A stretch of 29,138 bases of DNA from Chitinophagales bacterium (GTDB lineage: Bacteria > Bacteroidota > Bacteroidia > Chitinophagales > UBA2359), in assembly GCA_020629335.1 (NCBI GenBank), contig JAHDDN010000014.1, forward strand, positions 1 through 29,138, given 5' to 3'. Both the position numbers and the translations under genes were made by a program. The notes beneath the pieces are model-generated. The model saw nothing but the letters and a program-made list of their open reading frames with translations, made no database searches and was not told where the DNA came from. Each line of letters begins with the position of its first letter. Within the stretch, counting starts at the first letter, position 1. Positions 8,502 through 17,075 of the stretch are shown here, piece by piece.

Positions 8502-9845
8502 TTAGAGTTCTTTATTTTTCTTCATATTGTATATGGTAGACTTACCTATATCGAGTTTTTGTGCGACTAGGAGGACATCTTGATTATATTTATCTAAAAA
8601 GTGGGAGATGATCATTCGGTTATATTCTTTGAGTGATTTTTCTTCTAAAAGAATATCGTTGACGGTATCAATTGCATTGAAAGAGATATCTTCCTCTTTG
8701 ATGGTTTCACCATCGGACATGACAGCGGAGAGTTCGATGACGGCTTTTAGTTCTCTTACATTACCTGGGAATGGATACTTGAGTAGTTTATGGCAGGCTT
8801 GTTCAGAGAGGGTAATTTTTTCCATGCCATTATCTTTACAGAAATGATCCAAGAAGAAACGCGCTAAAAGTAGGGTGTCGTTTCCTCTTTCTCTTAATGG
8901 AGGAAGGCTAATAGGAAGCCCAAGGAGGCGATAGTATAAGTCGCTTCTGAAGTTGCCCGCTTTGACTTCTTCAGCTAAGTTTTTGTGAGTGGCTACGATC
9001 ACTCTGGTATCAATCTTTATTTTTTTATTTCCTCCTATGGGTGTCACTTCTCTTTCTTGTAATACACGGAGTAATTTGGCTTGAACATTGGCATCCATAT
9101 CGCCAATTTCATCTAAGAAGATGGTTCCTTTATTAGCTTCTTCAAATTTGCCGATTCGTTTGGCAGAGGCTCCTGTGAAGGCTCCTTTTTCGTGCCCGAA
9201 TAATTCACTTTCGATGAGTTCAGAAGGAATGGCAGCTACATTAATAGCTACAAAAGCTTGATCGCTTCTTTGGGAGCCATAATGGATACTTTTGGCGATC
9301 ATTTCCTTACCAGTCCCCGTTTCGCCAGTAACGGAAACGGTAATATTGGTTTTGGCAGCTTTTTGGAGTAGGGCAAATACTTTCTCCATAGCAGTGCTTT
9401 GCCCGATGATCTGCTTTTCAAAATCATATTTTTTTCGAACCTCCTTTCTTAATTGTATGACTTCCTTTTTTAGTTCGAGGGTTTCTTTGATTCTATTAAT
9501 GCTATACCAAAGTCGATCTTTGGTATCATCATCTTTAACGATATAGTCATAAGCTCCTTCCTGCAAAAGATTAATAGCCGTTTTGATATCCTCTTGTCCT
9601 GATATGATGACTACTGGAAGATCTGGATTATAAGCTTTGATTTTTTTGAGTAGTACCTCTCCAGAAATATCAGGGAGCGAATAATCCAAAGTAATGATGG
9701 AAGGATTTCGATTTAGATTATCCAACAAATCCTTACCATTAAGGAAAGATTCGATTTGGTAGTCTGGATTCATTGATAAATGGAATTTGAGTAATTCACT
9801 ATACCATTCATCATCTTCTACGATAAAGATGCTTATTGCCCCCAT
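8502..9845 (-). CDS. NtrC-family sigma-54-dependent response regulator
   Basis: This 447-residue protein has three domains. The receiver domain (about 4-120) has acidic E10/D11/D12, phospho-Asp D54 in ITLDYSLPD, Ser82 and Lys104. The AAA+ sigma-54 interaction domain (about 143-370) has Walker A GETGTGKE (174-181), [15 protein letters not shown] (213-227, containing the sigma-54-contacting GAFTGA loop), Walker [11 protein letters not shown] (241-250) and the arginine-finger region RSDLYYRL. The C-terminal Fis-type helix-turn-helix (about 405-447) ends [16 protein letters not shown]. It should bind palindromic upstream sites and open sigma-54 promoters. Its gene lies between two intergenic regions carrying TTCCAA/TTGGAA-type palindromes, the expected neighbourhood for its own targets. 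Its likely phosphate donor is the nearby hybrid kinase (inference). Confidence 0.96.
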   Translation of the reverse strand: MGAISIFIVEDDEWYSELLKFHLSMNPDYQIESFLNGKDLLDNLNRNPSIITLDYSLPDISGEVLLKKIKAYNPDLPVVIISGQEDIKTAINLLQEGAYDYIVKDDDTKDRLWYSINRIKETLELKKEVIQLRKEVRKKYDFEKQIIGQSTAMEKVFALLQKAAKTNITVSVTGETGTGKEMIAKSIHYGSQRSDQAFVAINVAAIPSELIESELFGHEKGAFTGASAKRIGKFEEANKGTIFLDEIGDMDANVQAKLLRVLQEREVTPIGGNKKIKIDTRVIVATHKNLAEEVKAGNFRSDLYYRLLGLPISLPPLRERGNDTLLLARFFLDHFCKDNGMEKITLSEQACHKLLKYPFPGNVRELKAVIELSAVMSDGETIKEEDISFNAIDTVNDILLEEKSLKEYNRMIISHFLDKYNQDVLLVAQKLDIGKSTIYNMKKNKEL

Positions 9846-9893
9846 ATTGATTTAATTGTGTGTGTGAGAAATTAGCCCAAAATAAACTTTTTA

Positions 9894-9997
9894 TTCCAAA
9901 AATCAGACCATTATCCAAATATTGGAATGTTGTTGACGGTAAAATATGTATAAGTTGTTGATAATTAGCATATAAAGTGTGTTGGTATGTTTTTGGC
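9894..9997 (+). promoter_or_regulatory. Sigma-54-like promoter with upstream palindrome, before the VCBS gene
   Basis: In the 176-bp divergent region, ATCCAAATATTGGAAT (9913-9928) is a near-perfect palindrome, preceded by a half site TTCCAAAAATC at 9894. A sigma-54-like element TTGGTATGTTTTTGGCAC follows, with GG at 9984-9985 and GC at 9996-9997, exactly 10 nt apart as in the -24/-12 consensus. The palindrome centre is about 76 bp upstream of the -12 GC. A start near 10008 would leave a leader of only about 14 nt before GTG 10022. The same palindromes could also affect the divergent regulator gene. Confidence 0.6.
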
Positions 9998-10021
9998 ACT
10001 AAGAATGGCAAATGAGAATAA

Positions 10022-11782
10022 GTGAAACAAGTAAGCACCATACTGTTATTAATGATGTGCGGTTATTTAGTGACCTATGCGCAAACAGGCGAATTGTTTG
10101 CTCGTTTAGATCAAATAAATATAGTTGAAGATCAATTAGATAATTGGAGCAATTGCTGGATTGATTATGATTGTGATGGTTATGAAGATCTTTTTATTCC
10201 ATCCTATAATATGGAACAAAACAGTGTTTTATACAAAAATTTAGGAGATGGGAGTTTTGAGAAAATAACAGATAATAATTTGGTGAATGATGAGGTGAAT
10301 TCTGTTGTAGCCAGTTGGGCAGACTATAATAATGATTTAAGAACAGATGTATTAATTGCGAATAATAGTGGTCAGAGCGATTTGTTATACACTAATATTT
10401 GCGGGGGAAGTTTTAGCCTTACTTCTGATTTGGAGATTTTTACAGATGGTGGATTCTCTCATGGTGCGAGTTGGGCAGATTACGATAATGATGGTTGGTT
10501 AGATGTGTTTATATCAGATTATGCTAAAGCGAATAGAAATCGTTTGTATAAAAATAATGCTGATGGAACATTTGAAAAAGTTTACGATGAAAATATTTCC
10601 TCTATTTTATGTGCTTCTATTGGAGCCGTTTGGGGAGATCTAAATAATGATGGCTATCCAGATTTGGTCGTGCCAAATAATGAAGAAGAAAATGTGTTTT
10701 TTATAAATCAGCAAGATGGAAGTTTTAATAAAGCAATTTTGAATGAGATAGGTAATTCTGTGGGTTGCTCACTGGGAGACTACGACAATGACGGAGATTT
10801 AGATTTGTTTTTTGCAAATTCCAGTGGACAAGATAATTTTCTTTACGAAAATGATGGTACAGGCTCTTTTACTCAGGTAACAGACAGTGTAGTATCAACA
10901 GACGGTGGGCATTCCCACGGAAGTACCTTCTCTGATTTTAACAATGACGGACATCTAGATTTATTGGTGAGTAATGATAGAGATGGGCCAAGTTATCTTT
11001 ATATCAATCAAGGAGATGGAAGTTTTGAAAAAAACACGACAGATCCGATTGTCAATACGATTGGTCAATCATTTGGAGTGGGAGCTTGTGATTATGATAA
11101 GGATGGCGATCAGGACATTTATATCAGCAATCACAGCAATGAAGAAAATTTCTTCTATCAAAATCAAACGACTGATCAAAATTGGTCAGCCATACAGTTA
11201 AGAGGAGTCAATTGTAATGCCAATGCTATCGGTGCAAAGATTCGATTAAAAGCAACTATCAATGGAGAATCCTTTTGGCAATTAAGAGAAATAAACTCCC
11301 AAAGTGGCGGTGGAGCCGGCAGTCAAAGCAGTTTCACCGCCCATTTTGGACTCGGAGATGCAACTCAGATTGATAGTTTAGTCATTGAGTGGTCTCCACA
11401 ATACACACAATCTTTTAGCGATATTGAAGCTAATGAATACCTATACATCATAGAAGAGCAAGATTACGAATTCGGTCTGTTAAAAAATGACAGCTACTAC
11501 AACTGTGCAGATTTAGAAGGCTTTGAAACAGAGGAAGGAACTTTAAGCATTTGCCCCAATCCGACTCAAGGTCAATTTACGATCAAAACCATAGAAAGCG
11601 AAACAATTATTGGAAAGATTGTCATTTTTGATGCTAAAGGAGCCCTCATGAATTTTTACGAAAATGTAGAAATAATCGGTTCTTATACACTTGATATAGA
11701 TCGATATTCGCCAGGTATGTACATCATTATTATTCAGGCCAATGACGGTCGTCGCTTTCAAGCTAAAGTGGTGACGATATAA
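10022..11782 (+). CDS. Secreted VCBS/FG-GAP beta-propeller protein with UnbV domain and T9SS sorting tail
   Basis: This 586-residue protein starts at GTG 10022; an in-frame TAA directly precedes it, and this start gives a clean signal peptide (MKQVSTILLLMMCGYLVTYA). Seven calcium-type repeats follow, at about 48 (DYDCDGYEDLF), 101 (DYNNDLRTDV, lacking the Gly), 153 (DYDNDGWLDVF), 206 (DLNNDGYPDLV), 253 (DYDNDGDLDLF), 305 (DFNNDGHLDLL) and 358 (DYDKDGDQDIY), fitting a seven-bladed propeller. An ASPIC/UnbV-type domain spans about 395-475 (NAIGAKIRLKA ... FGLGDATQIDSLVIEW). Residues from about 508 (ICPNPTQGQF) to the end (YSPGMYIIIIQANDGRRFQA) form a type A T9SS sorting domain. It should be delivered to the cell surface. 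The precise role is unknown; its place beside the activator and the polysaccharide genes suggests an envelope or matrix function. Confidence 0.92.
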   Translation: MKQVSTILLLMMCGYLVTYAQTGELFARLDQINIVEDQLDNWSNCWIDYDCDGYEDLFIPSYNMEQNSVLYKNLGDGSFEKITDNNLVNDEVNSVVASWADYNNDLRTDVLIANNSGQSDLLYTNICGGSFSLTSDLEIFTDGGFSHGASWADYDNDGWLDVFISDYAKANRNRLYKNNADGTFEKVYDENISSILCASIGAVWGDLNNDGYPDLVVPNNEEENVFFINQQDGSFNKAILNEIGNSVGCSLGDYDNDGDLDLFFANSSGQDNFLYENDGTGSFTQVTDSVVSTDGGHSHGSTFSDFNNDGHLDLLVSNDRDGPSYLYINQGDGSFEKNTTDPIVNTIGQSFGVGACDYDKDGDQDIYISNHSNEENFFYQNQTTDQNWSAIQLRGVNCNANAIGAKIRLKATINGESFWQLREINSQSGGGAGSQSSFTAHFGLGDATQIDSLVIEWSPQYTQSFSDIEANEYLYIIEEQDYEFGLLKNDSYYNCADLEGFETEEGTLSICPNPTQGQFTIKTIESETIIGKIVIFDAKGALMNFYENVEIIGSYTLDIDRYSPGMYIIIIQANDGRRFQAKVVTI

Positions 11783-11836
11783 AATAAAAATGCAAGTTTT
11801 TTGAATTTTTCATGATTTAGTTTAGGGTTATTAAGC

Positions 11837-12013
11837 GGGCCTTACCTACTCCTATTATTTAAAAAAATAATAGGAGATAGGTCGGGCTATCCGCTCTTAT
11901 GTAGCTATTCGGCAGCTATTACGCTAAGCGCTGCTTGTCTCTAAGGAGCCTGCGCATCGCTAAGCTCCATAAGCTCCCTCATTGACGCTACATACCGCTT
12001 CTATCCCTAAGGC
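11837..12013 (+). repeat. Structured repeat element, copy 3
   Basis: The element lies 55 bp after the VCBS gene, in the same orientation. The distal helix is TATGTAGC (11898-11905) with GCTACATA (11987-11994); copies 1 and 2 have TATGTGGC/GCCACATA, so the central pair has switched from G-C to A-T on both strands of the helix. The inner hairpin is CTC-TAAG-GAG (11939-11948). The head hairpin (11845-11881) has a different arm sequence from copies 1 and 2 and no REP-like loop. In the frame that is open in the other copies this copy has a TAA, arguing against coding. Between 12014 and 12170 I see nothing recognisable. Confidence 0.8.
11845..11881. repeat. Head hairpin of repeat copy 3
   Basis: CTCCTATTATTT (11849-11860) pairs perfectly with AAATAATAGGAG (11865-11876) around an AAAA loop. 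The stem continues with one bulged base through CCTA/TAGG and runs directly into the TCGGGCTATCCG core. It occupies the same place as the 20-21 bp stems of copies 1 and 2. Confidence 0.85.
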
Positions 12014-12170
12014 AATTGTAGCCTTTATTAACTTGTCAGTCTCCATTGATTGCTAGATAAAAAAGCTAGGTTTATTATCTGCAAATGTCATAATGTAAAA
12101 CAAAATCCCTTCCACACTCGTATGAAAATATAGACTCCTTTTTTCACCATTACTATTACACAATAGACCT

Positions 12171-12274
12171 ATCCAAAATTTGGAACCCATTCCAGCTATG
12201 AGACTTTTCTTAAAAACAAAACTTTTGTAATTGTTTGATTATTAGTTGTTTATGATTTTTTGGCCCCTTGGCAC
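12171..12274 (+). promoter_or_regulatory. Candidate activator palindrome and promoter box before the polysaccharide operon
   Basis: TCCAAAATTTGGA (12172-12184) is a palindrome with 6-bp arms. About 93 bp further on lies TTTTTTGGCCCCTTGGCAC, with the GGCAC box at 12270-12274. GG and GC in front of the box are 7 nt apart, so it is not canonical sigma-54; read the other way, TTGGCACTAAATTGGAA has a good -24 half and a poor -12 half. The arrangement matches the other four palindrome/GGCAY regions. This supports taking the gene start at ATG 12328, downstream of the box, rather than a TTG inside it. Confidence 0.45.
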
Positions 12275-12327
12275 TAAATTGGAACTATAGAAATCAGACA
12301 AGCGATACTCAAGGAAAGCTTGACAAA

Positions 12328-14895
12328 ATGCTCAAACCTATGAAAGCAAAAAGTTTATACAATTCAGACAACTTATTTCTCATGAATATAATGGCTCCCG
12401 AAGTGGGCAGAAGATTATATATTGGAGACCAATTACCTGATAGTTTAGGGGACTATGACGTATTAATGATCTCGGGAGCCATTCTTTCTTCTACTGAATT
12501 AGAAGCCTTTAATAAGCAGTCGTTTTACTATATTAACAATAGTGATAAAACTATGAGATGGGTTTATCCAGCAGATTTATCGCATCCTACTTTTTTGAAT
12601 TTCTATAATGCTGCTACTTTTAAAGCAAAGGTTTTTTGTTGGTTAACTAAGTTAGCTTTCTTAATAGGATTTCGATCTTGGTTTACCAGTGGTAGTTTTA
12701 CTATTTTTCATAAAGGAGAATTAAAACTGAAGGAATTAGCCAAGAAAAAAGATTGCGATAATTTTTCTGTATTCATGGGTACTGTTGGTCCTAATAGAAA
12801 ATTATTAGTAGAGTTAAATAGCAAGGGTAAGAGTCGTTATTTTATCAAGAAAGCGCTCAACGAAAAAAGTCAAAAATTAGTCAATAATGAAGTCGATAAA
12901 TTACAAGCATTAAAAAATAATACATGGAAGCATTTATCAGTACCTCAAGCTGAAAAACTCCCAGACACAAGTATGGGGCTTTTATCCAATATTCAAACTG
13001 ACAGAGCAGTACGATCTATTAAATTAACCGAGACACATATTAAAGCATTAAGTGAGTTATATGATTATTCATTTCAAAAGCAAGCATGGCAGGAGCTGCC
13101 AATTTACGAACAAACCTCAACGAATATAAACAGATTAGATTTTAAAGACGAACATTTAGTAATTAGGAGATTAGCTACTTTATTAGAAACACTTAACAGC
13201 AATTTAGATTCAGCAGTGTTATCAACAGCTTATTCTCATGGTGATTTTACACCTTGGAATATGTATGTTGAGGGTGATCAATTGCACCTTTATGATTGGG
13301 AATTGGCATTTGATCAGATGCCCTTACTGTTTGATTTATTTCATTTTATATTTCAAACGGGAGTGCTTCTGACAAATGCCAACTATTCCCAAATAAAAAA
13401 ACAAATTAATGATTTATTGACATGGCCATCGGTTAAGGCGCTGATAGGTAAATATGAGATAGATGTAGAGAAGCATTATCAGCTTTATTTACTGATTAAT
13501 GTGAGTTATTATGTAAACATATACCAGCAACAAGAAAAGCTTCACGAACAAGCTCATTGGTTGTTAGAAGTGTGGGAGGCAGCCTTAACGGATGTGCTTA
13601 TTCAAAGTACTAAAGAGTCAAGGCGAAAAATATTCATTAGTAATTATTTCAACAAGATAGCAGGACAAGATTATGCAGTATTAAAATTTAAGGAGAGAGA
13701 TATTGATCAAATAGCAGAAAGCTCTGATATTGATATATTGATCAAAAAATCGGATTTAAAGAGCATGCTTACTTGGATTAAGGGGATATCTTCTATTAGT
13801 AAGGTGGAAGAGGTTCATTTTTCCTTCATGACTCAATTAGATATTTATTTTGATGATGCTTCCTTTTTAAGTATTGATCTCATTCATCAATTTAAGCGCA
13901 AGGATCAAGAGTTTATGAGTGCGAATGAGGTCTTGAAAAATACAGAACTAACAGCACAAGGAATAAAAGTGCCGAACTTAGTGAATGACTTTGAATATTG
14001 CCTATTATTTTATTTCCTTAATGGTAGTCCTATTCCTCAAAAGTATTTGGATTGGTTTGCTAAAGATGAGATTAGGTTATTGGCTTATTTAGAAAAAAAA
14101 TATGAAGTGAATTTAGATAAAATACAAGAACTAAGCAGTTTCTCCGAAACCCTAAAAAAACAATTAATTAAAAAAGTGAAACATACAGAAGGGAGTATGG
14201 GAAGCTTACTTAACAAAATGGCATATTATAAAGATACTCTGAAAAGGGTGAGCTTTAAGAAGGGGATGATCATCACCTTTAGTGGGGTCGATGGCGCAGG
14301 GAAATCAACAATCATAAACGAGTTGCAATCAATTCTGGTGAGAAAGTATAGAAAGCAAGTTGTTGTGATTCGTCATCGACCCTCTCTTTTGCCCATTTTA
14401 AGTTCTTATAAATACGGAAAAAAAGAAGCAGAAAGAAGGACTACTTTAAAACTCCCCCGCCAAGGAAATAATAAAAGTAGTTTGAGTTCGATGATTCGAT
14501 TTGGGTACTATTATTTAGATTATTTGTTTGGGCAAGTTTATATTTATGGAAAGTATGTTTTGAGAGGAAAGATTGTGCTATATGATCGCTATTACTTTGA
14601 TTTTATCAATGATGCGAAGCGATCTAATATCCAAGTGAATAAGGGTTTAGCTAAAAGTTTATACCGCTTTATCTATAAGCCCCAATTGAATTTTTTCTTA
14701 TTTGCCCCAACAAATGTCATCTTATCACGTAAGAAAGAATTACAAGCCCATGAGATTGAAGAATTAACTAATGCCTATTTGGAACTCTTTAAAGATTTTA
14801 ATCAGAAATACGATAATTCCCAATATACCAGTATTCTTAATATTGACAAGGAAGAAACATTCAATCAGATCATTAGACAAATCACGAACAATTAA
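12328..14895 (+). CDS. Three-domain fusion: APH-like kinase, nucleotidyltransferase-like, thymidylate-kinase-like
   Basis: From ATG 12328 the protein has 855 residues; a TTG 60 bp upstream would lie in the promoter box. An N-terminal segment of unknown kind (about 1-150) leads into an aminoglycoside-phosphotransferase-type kinase fold. Its catalytic loop is HGDFTPWN (304-311), and DWE (323-325) is the metal-binding motif. A central region has a nucleotidyltransferase-like pattern, ESSDIDILI (D467, D469), with a later acidic strand LSIDLIHQF. The C-terminal domain (about 645-855) is a P-loop kinase of thymidylate kinase type: Walker A FSGVDGAGKST (K659), IVLYDRYYFDFI as the DR motif, and no membrane segment. 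It is first in the polysaccharide run and ends 9 bp before the acyltransferase. It may phosphorylate and activate an unusual sugar or alcohol precursor; the substrate is unknown. Confidence 0.8.
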   Translation: MLKPMKAKSLYNSDNLFLMNIMAPEVGRRLYIGDQLPDSLGDYDVLMISGAILSSTELEAFNKQSFYYINNSDKTMRWVYPADLSHPTFLNFYNAATFKAKVFCWLTKLAFLIGFRSWFTSGSFTIFHKGELKLKELAKKKDCDNFSVFMGTVGPNRKLLVELNSKGKSRYFIKKALNEKSQKLVNNEVDKLQALKNNTWKHLSVPQAEKLPDTSMGLLSNIQTDRAVRSIKLTETHIKALSELYDYSFQKQAWQELPIYEQTSTNINRLDFKDEHLVIRRLATLLETLNSNLDSAVLSTAYSHGDFTPWNMYVEGDQLHLYDWELAFDQMPLLFDLFHFIFQTGVLLTNANYSQIKKQINDLLTWPSVKALIGKYEIDVEKHYQLYLLINVSYYVNIYQQQEKLHEQAHWLLEVWEAALTDVLIQSTKESRRKIFISNYFNKIAGQDYAVLKFKERDIDQIAESSDIDILIKKSDLKSMLTWIKGISSISKVEEVHFSFMTQLDIYFDDASFLSIDLIHQFKRKDQEFMSANEVLKNTELTAQGIKVPNLVNDFEYCLLFYFLNGSPIPQKYLDWFAKDEIRLLAYLEKKYEVNLDKIQELSSFSETLKKQLIKKVKHTEGSMGSLLNKMAYYKDTLKRVSFKKGMIITFSGVDGAGKSTIINELQSILVRKYRKQVVVIRHRPSLLPILSSYKYGKKEAERRTTLKLPRQGNNKSSLSSMIRFGYYYLDYLFGQVYIYGKYVLRGKIVLYDRYYFDFINDAKRSNIQVNKGLAKSLYRFIYKPQLNFFLFAPTNVILSRKKELQAHEIEELTNAYLELFKDFNQKYDNSQYTSILNIDKEETFNQIIRQITNN

Positions 14896-14904
14896 GGTTT
14901 CATT

Positions 14905-15624
14905 ATGAAAAGCTTATTAGAAAAAGTAATCCAAAAACGAAATCCCAATTTTCGCTTTGATGAAGGGGTAAGTAGCAGCTTATTGATGGAGCTTGCTTGG
15001 GATAAGTTGTGGGCTTCCATTCGAAGCTATAAACTCTTGTTCCGCTTTCGTTTACCACAAAAGTTATTCTTAGGAAAAGGGGTGCGATTCTTTCACCTGT
15101 CTAATATACGTTTGGGTAAGTGGGTTAAGATAGATGACTATGTCTACCTAAGCGGTTTAGGTAAAGGGCCTCTAAGTATAGGTGATAATGTAGGTATAGG
15201 AGCTTATAGCAGAATCATCGTTTCTACTTCCTTTAATAATTTAGGTGCATACATCCAGATTGGAAATAATGTAGGAATAGGAGAGTTTGCTTATTTAGGT
15301 GGTGGTGGTGGACTTAGTATTGGCGATGATTGTATCATCGGGCAGTATTTAAGTTGTCATCCTGAGAATCATCACTATTCCGATAACAACATACTAATAC
15401 GCGAGCAAGGAGTCAGTCGCCAGGGAATTTCGATAGGCAAAAACTGTTGGATTGGTTCTAAGGTCACGGTCTTGGATGGGGTGACGATAGGAGATAATTG
15501 TATTATTGCTGCGGGGGCGGTGGTAACTAAGAGTATGCCCGCTAATTCAGTAATAAGTGGTGTGCCTGCCAAAGTACTAAAGACAAGAATGAGTGAGGAT
15601 ACTAACTTACAGAAAGTGAGCTAG
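14905..15624 (+). CDS. Left-handed beta-helix (hexapeptide) acyltransferase
   Basis: This 239-residue protein is built of hexapeptide repeats from about residue 55 on (IRLGKWVKIDDYVYLSG, LSIGDNVGIGAYSRIIV, ISIGKNCWIGSKVTVL, VTIGDNCIIAAGAVV), closing with VTKSMPANSVISGVPAKVLK. This ending is typical of WcaF/NodL/Vat-type O-acetyltransferases. CHPENHHYSD at about 152-161 is the usual position of the active-site His. It probably acetylates a polysaccharide sugar in the cytoplasm using acetyl-CoA. It lies 9 bp after the fusion kinase and 27 bp before a glycosyltransferase, so it is part of one operon. Confidence 0.9.
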   Translation: MKSLLEKVIQKRNPNFRFDEGVSSSLLMELAWDKLWASIRSYKLLFRFRLPQKLFLGKGVRFFHLSNIRLGKWVKIDDYVYLSGLGKGPLSIGDNVGIGAYSRIIVSTSFNNLGAYIQIGNNVGIGEFAYLGGGGGLSIGDDCIIGQYLSCHPENHHYSDNNILIREQGVSRQGISIGKNCWIGSKVTVLDGVTIGDNCIIAAGAVVTKSMPANSVISGVPAKVLKTRMSEDTNLQKVS

Positions 15625-15651
15625 GACATTTGACATTTAAAAACAAAGCGC

Positions 15652-16974
15652 ATGAAAACGATATTAGCAACTGCTTATGCAGTAAATCCATATAAAGGTT
15701 CAGAGGACGGAACAGGTTGGAATTGGGTCTGTCAGATTGCTCATGATAATAAAGTGATTGCTGTAACTCGCAAGAATAATAGGGAGCCTATTGAAAAATA
15801 TATGCAGGAGAATCCTCAAGATTTTTATGCTAATATGGAATTCCTTTATTACGATCTTCCATATTGGATGCGCTTTTGGAAAAAGAAGGAAAGAGGGGCA
15901 ATGCTATATTACTATATGTGGCAATTGTTTATGCCTTTCTTCTTAAAGATGAAAAAAGCCAAATTTGATATCGCACATAATTTGAATTTCCACAATGATT
16001 GGGCGCCTTCCCTTTTGTGGACTTTAGGCAAGCCGATGGTTTGGGGGCCGATAGGTCATCATCCTAAAACACCTAAAAAATATTTGTTGCCCATCTATGG
16101 TAAAAAGGCTTATATCAAGCAAAGAATAACTTGGGTATTAAAGCAGCTATTTTGGCATGTTGATCCATTATTAAAATTGACAGTCGCCAAATCTGATCAA
16201 ATTATTGGAATAAATTCGAGTGTTAGTAAAGTGTTGGGGATCAGTGAGAAGCGAGTAGCGATTATGCCAGCAGTTGCTTCGGAAGAAATTAATCTGTCAA
16301 AATCACAACCTAAGGAGAAATTTTACGTACTATCAATAGGAAGGTTTGTTCCATTAAAAGGCTTTGATTTGACGATTGCTTCCTTTGCAAAATTTTATCA
16401 TCAGCTTTCTCCCAGTAAACAGAAAATGGTGGTTTTGAAATTAGTTGGCAAGGGACCGAAAAGAGCTTTTTTAGAAGGATTAGCCAAAGAGTTAAATGTG
16501 GCAGAAGCCGTTGAATTTATCGAATGGATGCCACGAGAATCCTTAGTTAAATTATATCAAGATTCGGATGTGTTTTTATTCCCCTCGCATGAAGGTGCAG
16601 GAATGGTCATTCCAGAAGCACTTTCTTATGGTTTACCGATTATCTGCATGGATAATTGTGGTCCTGGAGAGTTTATTAATGAGTCTTGTGGTTTGAAAAT
16701 CCCTTATACAGAATATGATCAAAGTATTCGTCTATTAGCCCACCAGCTATTGAAAGTTTATAATGATGATTCCTTTAGGCAAGAACTAGCCGAAGGAGCG
16801 ATTCATCATTTCAATACCCATTTCAAATGGGAACACAAAAGAAAATTGCTTAATGGTGTTTATGAGCTTGTGGGAAGCTCATTGAGTATTAGAGCACAAG
16901 AGAAGAGCGTATCTGTGCTGGATGGCCAGCCCTCTTCCTTGGCTCTTAATACCACAAATAAACTGACTAACTGA
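15652..16974 (+). CDS. GT4-family glycosyltransferase
   Basis: This 440-residue protein has a GT-B fold. The N-terminal half includes AYAVNPYKGSEDGTGWNW, a Gly-rich acceptor-side loop, and KPMVWGPIGHHPKTPKKY. The C-terminal half carries VLSIGRFVPLKGFDL and the nucleotide-sugar E-x7-E motif EGAGMVIPE (E314, E322), followed by ALSYGLPIICMDNCGPGEF. It should add a sugar to the lipid-linked repeat unit at the inner face of the membrane. The last codons and stop lie inside a short AACTG-type tandem repeat, so the C-terminal few residues are probably not conserved. Confidence 0.93.
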   Translation: MKTILATAYAVNPYKGSEDGTGWNWVCQIAHDNKVIAVTRKNNREPIEKYMQENPQDFYANMEFLYYDLPYWMRFWKKKERGAMLYYYMWQLFMPFFLKMKKAKFDIAHNLNFHNDWAPSLLWTLGKPMVWGPIGHHPKTPKKYLLPIYGKKAYIKQRITWVLKQLFWHVDPLLKLTVAKSDQIIGINSSVSKVLGISEKRVAIMPAVASEEINLSKSQPKEKFYVLSIGRFVPLKGFDLTIASFAKFYHQLSPSKQKMVVLKLVGKGPKRAFLEGLAKELNVAEAVEFIEWMPRESLVKLYQDSDVFLFPSHEGAGMVIPEALSYGLPIICMDNCGPGEFINESCGLKIPYTEYDQSIRLLAHQLLKVYNDDSFRQELAEGAIHHFNTHFKWEHKRKLLNGVYELVGSSLSIRAQEKSVSVLDGQPSSLALNTTNKLTN

Positions 16975-17000
16975 TAAACTGGCTAACTGGTCAACTGACT
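16960..17000 (+). repeat. Short degenerate tandem repeat overlapping a stop codon
   Basis: Five units of the form AACTGACT / AACTGATA / AACTGGCT / AACTGGTC / AACTGACT run head to tail from 16960 to about 17000. The stop codon of the glycosyltransferase (16972-16974) is inside the second unit. About 45 bp further on, TAACGTTATT is repeated at 17045-17054 and 17061-17070. Confidence 0.7.
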
Positions 17001-17075
17001 ACGACCTTTAAGTACTCCATCAGAATTTTAAGGTTGGAATGTTCTAACGTTATTCAGTTTTAACGTTATTTAATC

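Noticed and set aside
12268..12327. TTG start at 12268 for the three-domain fusion protein
   Set aside because: The TTG lies within the GGCAC promoter-like box and adds 20 residues outside any domain; ATG 12328 is preferred.
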